Assembly (NCBI GenBank): GCA_963751335.1 | Contig: CAVVUB010000008.1 | Location: 930,001 to 994,000 of the forward strand | Direction: 5' to 3' | Source: Bog-473 sp963751335 | GTDB taxonomy: Bacteria; Actinomycetota; Acidimicrobiia; Acidimicrobiales; RAAP-2 | Length of the DNA: 64,000 bases | Translations under genes and position numbers: made by a program | Shown: positions 60,288-64,000 of the stretch, piece by piece | Position numbering within the stretch: position 1 is the stretch's first letter | How the letters are laid out: the number at the start of each line of letters is the position of its first letter | Notes under the pieces: model-generated | What the model saw: only the letters and a program-made list of their open reading frames with translations | The model's database searches: none | What the model was told of the DNA's origin: nothing

Positions 60288-60807
60288 GCACAAGACGATG
60301 CGGGCGCGCCGGACCGCTCCGGCCCCGGCGGCCCGGCTCGTGCGCTCCCGTCTCCTTCTCCTGGGTGGATCTGTCCTCTTTTCGGCGGTGGTCCTCTTCG
60401 CCTGGTTCCCGGCGTCGTCGCTGCTTTCCGCGCATTCCGACCTGAAGGCGACGCGGGCCCAGCTGGCCTCGCTGCACGCGCAGGACGCCGCGCTGGCTCA
60501 GGAGCAGAAGAACCTCACCAACAGCAACGAGATCGAACGGATCGCCCGCGAGCAGTACCAACTGGTGAGCCCGAGTCAGCAGGCCTACGAGGTCCTGCCG
60601 CCCGCCGGCTCCACCTCGGCCGGGACGGCCTACGCGGGAGACCCGGGATCCGACGGCCCCGCCGCCCCCTCGGCGGCATCGGAGCTTCCGCCGGGCGGGG
60701 TGACGACCACGTTGCCGGCGAGCCGAGCGCACGCGGTGATGCACCGCAGCGGGGGTTCGCCCGGGCTGCTGACCCGGATGCTCCACACGCTCGAATTCTG
60801 GCGCTGA
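60274..60807 (+). CDS. ftsB: FtsB/DivIC-like septum formation protein
   Basis: The 177-residue protein has a cytoplasmic basic N-terminus, one transmembrane helix (about 27-48, LLLLGGSVLFSAVVLFAWF), a coiled coil (SDLKATRAQLASLHAQDAALAQEQKNL) and the family ending IERIAREQYQLVSPSQQAYEV, followed by a Ser/Pro-rich tail. DivIC/FtsB joins FtsL and FtsQ at the division site. Its place between eno and DUF501 is the same as in many actinobacteria. Start is TTG at 60274 (with GGGGG upstream) or ATG at 60298. Confidence 0.85.
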   Translation: MARAEHKTMRARRTAPAPAARLVRSRLLLLGGSVLFSAVVLFAWFPASSLLSAHSDLKATRAQLASLHAQDAALAQEQKNLTNSNEIERIAREQYQLVSPSQQAYEVLPPAGSTSAGTAYAGDPGSDGPAAPSAASELPPGGVTTTLPASRAHAVMHRSGGSPGLLTRMLHTLEFWR

Positions 60808-60812
60808 CCCCG

Positions 60813-61286
60813 GTGGAGCCGAGTTGCCCCACCCCCTCGGAAGATGTCGAGGCGGTGGCCCGCCTCCTCGGTCGAGAACCTGGCGGGTCGTTCACCGTGG
60901 TGATCCGTGGCGCGGATGGCACCCCGATGGTCATCCGCAACGAACCGTTTCTTCGGGACGCGACGCCCATGCCAACGAGATATTGGCTGGTGGACCCCGG
61001 TCTGCGGGCCGCAGTGAGCCGACTCGAGGCCGCCGGAGGCGTCGCTCAGGCACAACGTGAGGTCGACGGTGCGGCATTGGAGGCATGTCATCTCCGATAC
61101 GCGCGGGAGCGGGACGGCTCGATCCCGTCGGATTGGAAGGGTCCGAGGCCCGGAGGCGGCGTGGGAGGGACCCGCAGAGGAGTCAAGTGTCTCCATGCCC
61201 ATTTGGCCTGGTGGCTTGCGGGTGGCGACGATCCTGTGGGCGTCTGGGTGGCGGCCCGGCTCGGGTTGAGATGCGAAGAGCGATGA
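60813..61286 (+). CDS. DUF501 family protein
   Basis: This 157-residue protein shows the whole DUF501 signature: TPMPTRYWLVDPGLRAAVSRLE, CHLRYARERDGSIP, GGGVGGTRRGVKCLHAHLAWWLAGGDDPVG. It occurs in nearly all actinobacteria in the order ftsB-like, DUF501, ppx. Conserved Cys and His residues suggest a metal site, but the function is not known. GTG at 60813 is the likely start. Confidence 0.9.
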   Translation: MEPSCPTPSEDVEAVARLLGREPGGSFTVVIRGADGTPMVIRNEPFLRDATPMPTRYWLVDPGLRAAVSRLEAAGGVAQAQREVDGAALEACHLRYARERDGSIPSDWKGPRPGGGVGGTRRGVKCLHAHLAWWLAGGDDPVGVWVAARLGLRCEER

Positions 61287-61317
61287 TCGACCAGCCTCCT
61301 GTGCCCGGCTCCCAACC

Positions 61318-62262
61318 ATGACGGAGTACGGAGCCCTGGCGGCCCTGGACTGCGGTACCAACTCCACCCGACTCTTGGTGGCCGATGCGAATGGCCGGCC
61401 GTTGGTGAGAGAAATGCGAATCACGCGGCTGGGTCAGGCGGTGGACCAAGGCCGGCGGTTACAGGCGGACGCGATAGAGCGCACCACCACGGCACTGCGA
61501 GAATTCCGATCGCTCATGGACCGGGAGGGGGTCCGGCACGCTCGCCTCGTCGCCACCTCGGCCGTGCGCGACGCGGTCAACGGACGCGAGTTGCTTGTCG
61601 CCGCCTCGGAGGTCACCGGTGTCGAGGCCGAGCTCTTGAGCGGTGAAGAAGAGGGGCGGCTTTCGTACCGGGGGGCAATGGCGGATCTGCCGGCCATTCC
61701 CGGGCCGACCGTCGTCGTGGACATCGGAGGGGGTTCGACCGAGATCGTCACCACCTCCCTCGGCGACATTCGGTCGATCTCGCTCGATATCGGATGTGTG
61801 CGCCTGACAGAGCGCTCCCTGCTGGGCGATCCCCCCTCGAGCGAGGAGGTGACCGCGGCGACGGAAGCCATCGCGGTGCAGTTGCGGCGGGCTCAGCACG
61901 AGATTCCGCTGCTCGGGCACCTGCCCCAAGGGGCACGGCTCGTGGGTCTGGCCGGGACCGTCTCGACCCTGGCCTCGTTGGAACTCGGCCTCGGCCCGGA
62001 GTACGACCGGGAACGTGTACACCATTCGGTCCTGACCGGCGAGGCCGTCGGACGATGGTGCGACCTCCTCGGACGAGAGCGAGTGGCCACACGCGCGGCA
62101 CGACCGGCGATCCCGCTCGGACGGGCGGACGTAATTTTCGGGGGTGCGCTGGTGCTGAGAGAGGTCATGAGCAGACTGGGCTGTGACCGGTGCATCGTGT
62201 CCGAGTCGGACATTCTCGACGGCCTCGTGATGTCCATCCTCGAGAAGGAGCGGGATGGCTGA
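61318..62262 (+). CDS. ppx: Ppx/GppA-family exopolyphosphatase
   Basis: The 314-residue protein belongs to the ASKHA fold: LAALDCGTNSTRLLVAD (phosphate-1 loop), VVVDIGGGSTEIV (phosphate-2), and LVGLAGTVSTLASLELG. It is the short actinobacterial type, which hydrolyses polyphosphate or pppGpp. Its stop overlaps the following methyltransferase start by eight bases. Confidence 0.93.
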   Translation: MTEYGALAALDCGTNSTRLLVADANGRPLVREMRITRLGQAVDQGRRLQADAIERTTTALREFRSLMDREGVRHARLVATSAVRDAVNGRELLVAASEVTGVEAELLSGEEEGRLSYRGAMADLPAIPGPTVVVDIGGGSTEIVTTSLGDIRSISLDIGCVRLTERSLLGDPPSSEEVTAATEAIAVQLRRAQHEIPLLGHLPQGARLVGLAGTVSTLASLELGLGPEYDRERVHHSVLTGEAVGRWCDLLGRERVATRAARPAIPLGRADVIFGGALVLREVMSRLGCDRCIVSESDILDGLVMSILEKERDG

Positions 62263-63418
62263 ATCGTTCGACGTCAATGACAACAGCGACGTCTACTACT
62301 CCGACATCTACTGGAACGACTTCGCGGTGGTGCGCGAGCGCATCAACGAGCGGATCTCGGGGGATCCGAACATGCAGTGGTTCGAGCACTTCGCTCGAGC
62401 CACTGGTCGGGTCTTCAGGCGAGCCCTCATTCTCAATTGTGGCAACGGTTGGGTGGAGCGAGGCCTGGTGGAGTATGGCCTGGTCGAGGAGGCCGTCGGG
62501 ATCGACTACTCGACGAAGCTGCTCGAAACCGCTCGGTCGGCGGCATCGACGTCGGGCCTTCCGTTGACCTACTTCCAGGCCAACATCAATGACGGCGTGC
62601 TCCCCGACATGGAGTTCGATCTGGTCGTGAATCACGCCGCCGCGCATCACATCGCCGCGATCGACCGGGTCCTCCGTGAAGTGTGCCGGATCCTTCCTCA
62701 GGACGGATGGTTCGTCTCCTTCGACTACGTGGGCCCCCACCGCAACCAATACCGGATGGATGCGTGGGAAGAAGCGTGGTGGCTCAACCGACAGCTGCCC
62801 GAATCGCTCCGACAGGACATGGCGTATCCGCCGCTCCCGGTCATGTTGCAAGTCGACCCGACGGAGGCCGTCCATTCAGAACTGATCGTCGATACCTTCC
62901 ATCGCTATTTTGCCGAAAGCGAATTCACACCACTCGGCGGAGCAATCGCCTACCCGCTACTCACCCACAACAGGGCCATGTTCGAGGCAGACGACGACGA
63001 ACGGCGCGCCAGCTGGATCGATCGCATCCTCGAGGCGGACGACGCATTCCTAGGAGAGCATCCGGATGCGTCGCTCTTCGCGTACTTTGCCGGAACGCCG
63101 AACAAGGGCGTGCTCCGTCGGTCCGATCTGCTGGCCGAGTGGGAGGCGCAGGAAGTGCTTCGGGAGACTCGAGTGGCCGACGAAGGCGGCGCGTACTACG
63201 AACAAGGACCGCTCGCTCTTGCGCTCGTCGAGATCGAGGAGCAGAAGGCAAGGGCCGCGGCCATGCAGATGCAGCTCACGCAGCTGCGGTCAGAGCTCGA
63301 TGACATTCGACGGAGCTTTCTGTACGGCACGACGACGAAGCTGCTCGGTTCGAAGCTGCTCCGTACCATCCGTCAAAACCGATTCGTCGTCAGGCTCGAG
63401 CGCCGGCTCCGCCCCTGA
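62255..63418 (+). CDS. SAM-dependent methyltransferase with C-terminal coiled coil (surface polysaccharide type)
   Basis: The 387-residue protein has an N-terminal SAM fold with an altered first motif (ALILNCGNGWVERGLVEYG where GCGxG is common), VGIDYSTKLLETAR, FDLVVNHAAAHHI and CRILPQDGWFVSFDYVGPHRNQYR. The C-terminus is a coiled coil (LALVEIEEQKARAAAMQMQL) followed by a basic helix as in rfb-type methyltransferases. It is probably part of a glycan or glycolipid cluster starting here, together with the GT4 on the other strand. Confidence 0.8.
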   Translation: MAESFDVNDNSDVYYSDIYWNDFAVVRERINERISGDPNMQWFEHFARATGRVFRRALILNCGNGWVERGLVEYGLVEEAVGIDYSTKLLETARSAASTSGLPLTYFQANINDGVLPDMEFDLVVNHAAAHHIAAIDRVLREVCRILPQDGWFVSFDYVGPHRNQYRMDAWEEAWWLNRQLPESLRQDMAYPPLPVMLQVDPTEAVHSELIVDTFHRYFAESEFTPLGGAIAYPLLTHNRAMFEADDDERRASWIDRILEADDAFLGEHPDASLFAYFAGTPNKGVLRRSDLLAEWEAQEVLRETRVADEGGAYYEQGPLALALVEIEEQKARAAAMQMQLTQLRSELDDIRRSFLYGTTTKLLGSKLLRTIRQNRFVVRLERRLRP

Positions 63419-63433
63419 AGAGCCGCAGGCGCA

Positions 63434-64000
63434 TCACACGTCAAGATCGCGCAGGGCACGGTCGACGCGATCCACGAAGGCCTCGGGTGAGAAGGCACGG
63501 CTTCGCTCGCTCACGCGTGCACTGAGGGCCGACGAGCGAAGAGGATCTCCGAGCAATGACTCGACGACGCGGACGCATCCGCCGATCGTCTGGAATGTCG
63601 TGTCGGACCCGAGGACCTCGATCACCTCACGTGGTCCTCCTTGTCCGTAGACGACCGGGATGCACCCGAAGCTGCTCGCCTCAACCGGTGTGATGCCGAA
63701 ATGCTCGAGACTCTCGGGGAACTCATCGGGATCGACTCCGTATCCCGCGGCGTGCACAAGGACGGCCGAGCGTCCGTAGAGCGCGGCCAGATCGTCGCGG
63801 GCCACGTTCGGGTGGAACGTACAGGGCAACCCCTCGGCCAGCGCCTGGAGTTCGTAGTAACGCTTCCGCCCCTCCGGCCCGGGATGGATGGAGCCCGCGA
63901 CGGCAAGTTCGAAATCCTCCAGCCCGTGTTGGAGCAACTGCCGGAATACGTCGATCACGACGTCTTGGCGCTTGAGGTGGCCACCGGCGAAGAATCGCCC
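63434..64000 (-). CDS. Glycosyltransferase family 4, N-terminus beyond window
   Basis: The 188 visible residues are the C-terminal half of a GT-B glycosyltransferase: GRFFAGGHLKRQDVVIDVF at the domain boundary (usual NK-Q-hinge), FELAVAGSIHPGPEG, LPCTFHPNVARDDLAALYGRS, and EHFGITPVEASSFGCIPVVYGQGG with the EX7E motif. Reading begins at the right edge without a start codon. It runs towards the methyltransferase gene, the two stop codons 13 bases apart. Donor unknown. Confidence 0.87.
   Translation of the reverse strand, partial: GRFFAGGHLKRQDVVIDVFRQLLQHGLEDFELAVAGSIHPGPEGRKRYYELQALAEGLPCTFHPNVARDDLAALYGRSAVLVHAAGYGVDPDEFPESLEHFGITPVEASSFGCIPVVYGQGGPREVIEVLGSDTTFQTIGGCVRVVESLLGDPLRSSALSARVSERSRAFSPEAFVDRVDRALRDLDV

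Overview
The window is high-GC DNA (Ser/Thr/Arg/Ala-rich proteins, frequent GTG and TTG starts, many 4-bp ATGA or GTGA gene overlaps) from an actinobacterium. Housekeeping order tatD / cell-wall protein / rsmA / ispE and glmU / prs / rplY / pth / mfd / surA-like / mazG / eno / ftsB-like / DUF501 / ppx is typical of Actinomycetota. The mix of lipid-degradation enzymes, the mycobacterial-type small ribosomal proteins bL37 and bS22 and the shortened GlmU make an uncultured Acidimicrobiia-like soil or water lineage my best guess; this placement is an inference.

Layout. 1-11.7 kb is accessory: a partial large ATPase regulator, a small membrane protein, a frameshifted DUF4242 gene, a decayed tyrosine integrase, a DUF35/thiolase pair, an enoyl-CoA hydratase, a CocE-type esterase, a broken TylF-like methyltransferase, a poly-gamma-glutamate hydrolase and a YceI protein. 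11.9-15.3 kb is a tightly coupled five-gene redox operon (membrane-anchored Thr/Ser-rich protein, ApbE, ferric-reductase-like cytochrome, NuoF-like protein, ferredoxin). 15.4-23.8 kb holds single genes for detoxification and lipid metabolism (GNAT, AhpD-like, YihY, P450, C69 peptidase, HdeD, FAH hydrolase, NifU-like scaffold, acyl-CoA dehydrogenase). 23.8-26.7 kb is a long structured leader followed by a channel-less MgtE regulatory protein coupled to an NRAMP-related transporter. 26.8-30.9 kb is a GT4 / methyltransferase / alpha-barrel cyclase-like gene set, with a Methyltransf_24 enzyme converging from the other strand behind aminopeptidase N.

33.5-64 kb is mostly core: PfkB kinase (frameshifted), YchF, SCO1 and a COG4315 lipoprotein, GlpQ-like phosphodiesterase, rsmI-metG-tatD, an RlpA-like protein in the place where other actinobacteria carry rpfB, rsmA-ispE, an MprAB-like two-component system, tRNA-Gln, glmU-prs-rplY-pth-mfd, the divisome and enolase segment, and ppx. 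The last 1.7 kb enters what looks like a polysaccharide cluster (methyltransferase and an incomplete GT4).

No CRISPR array, insertion sequence or complete prophage is visible. Several accessory genes and one kinase carry single-base indels, mostly in homopolymers, so either recent gene decay or consensus errors must be kept in mind.
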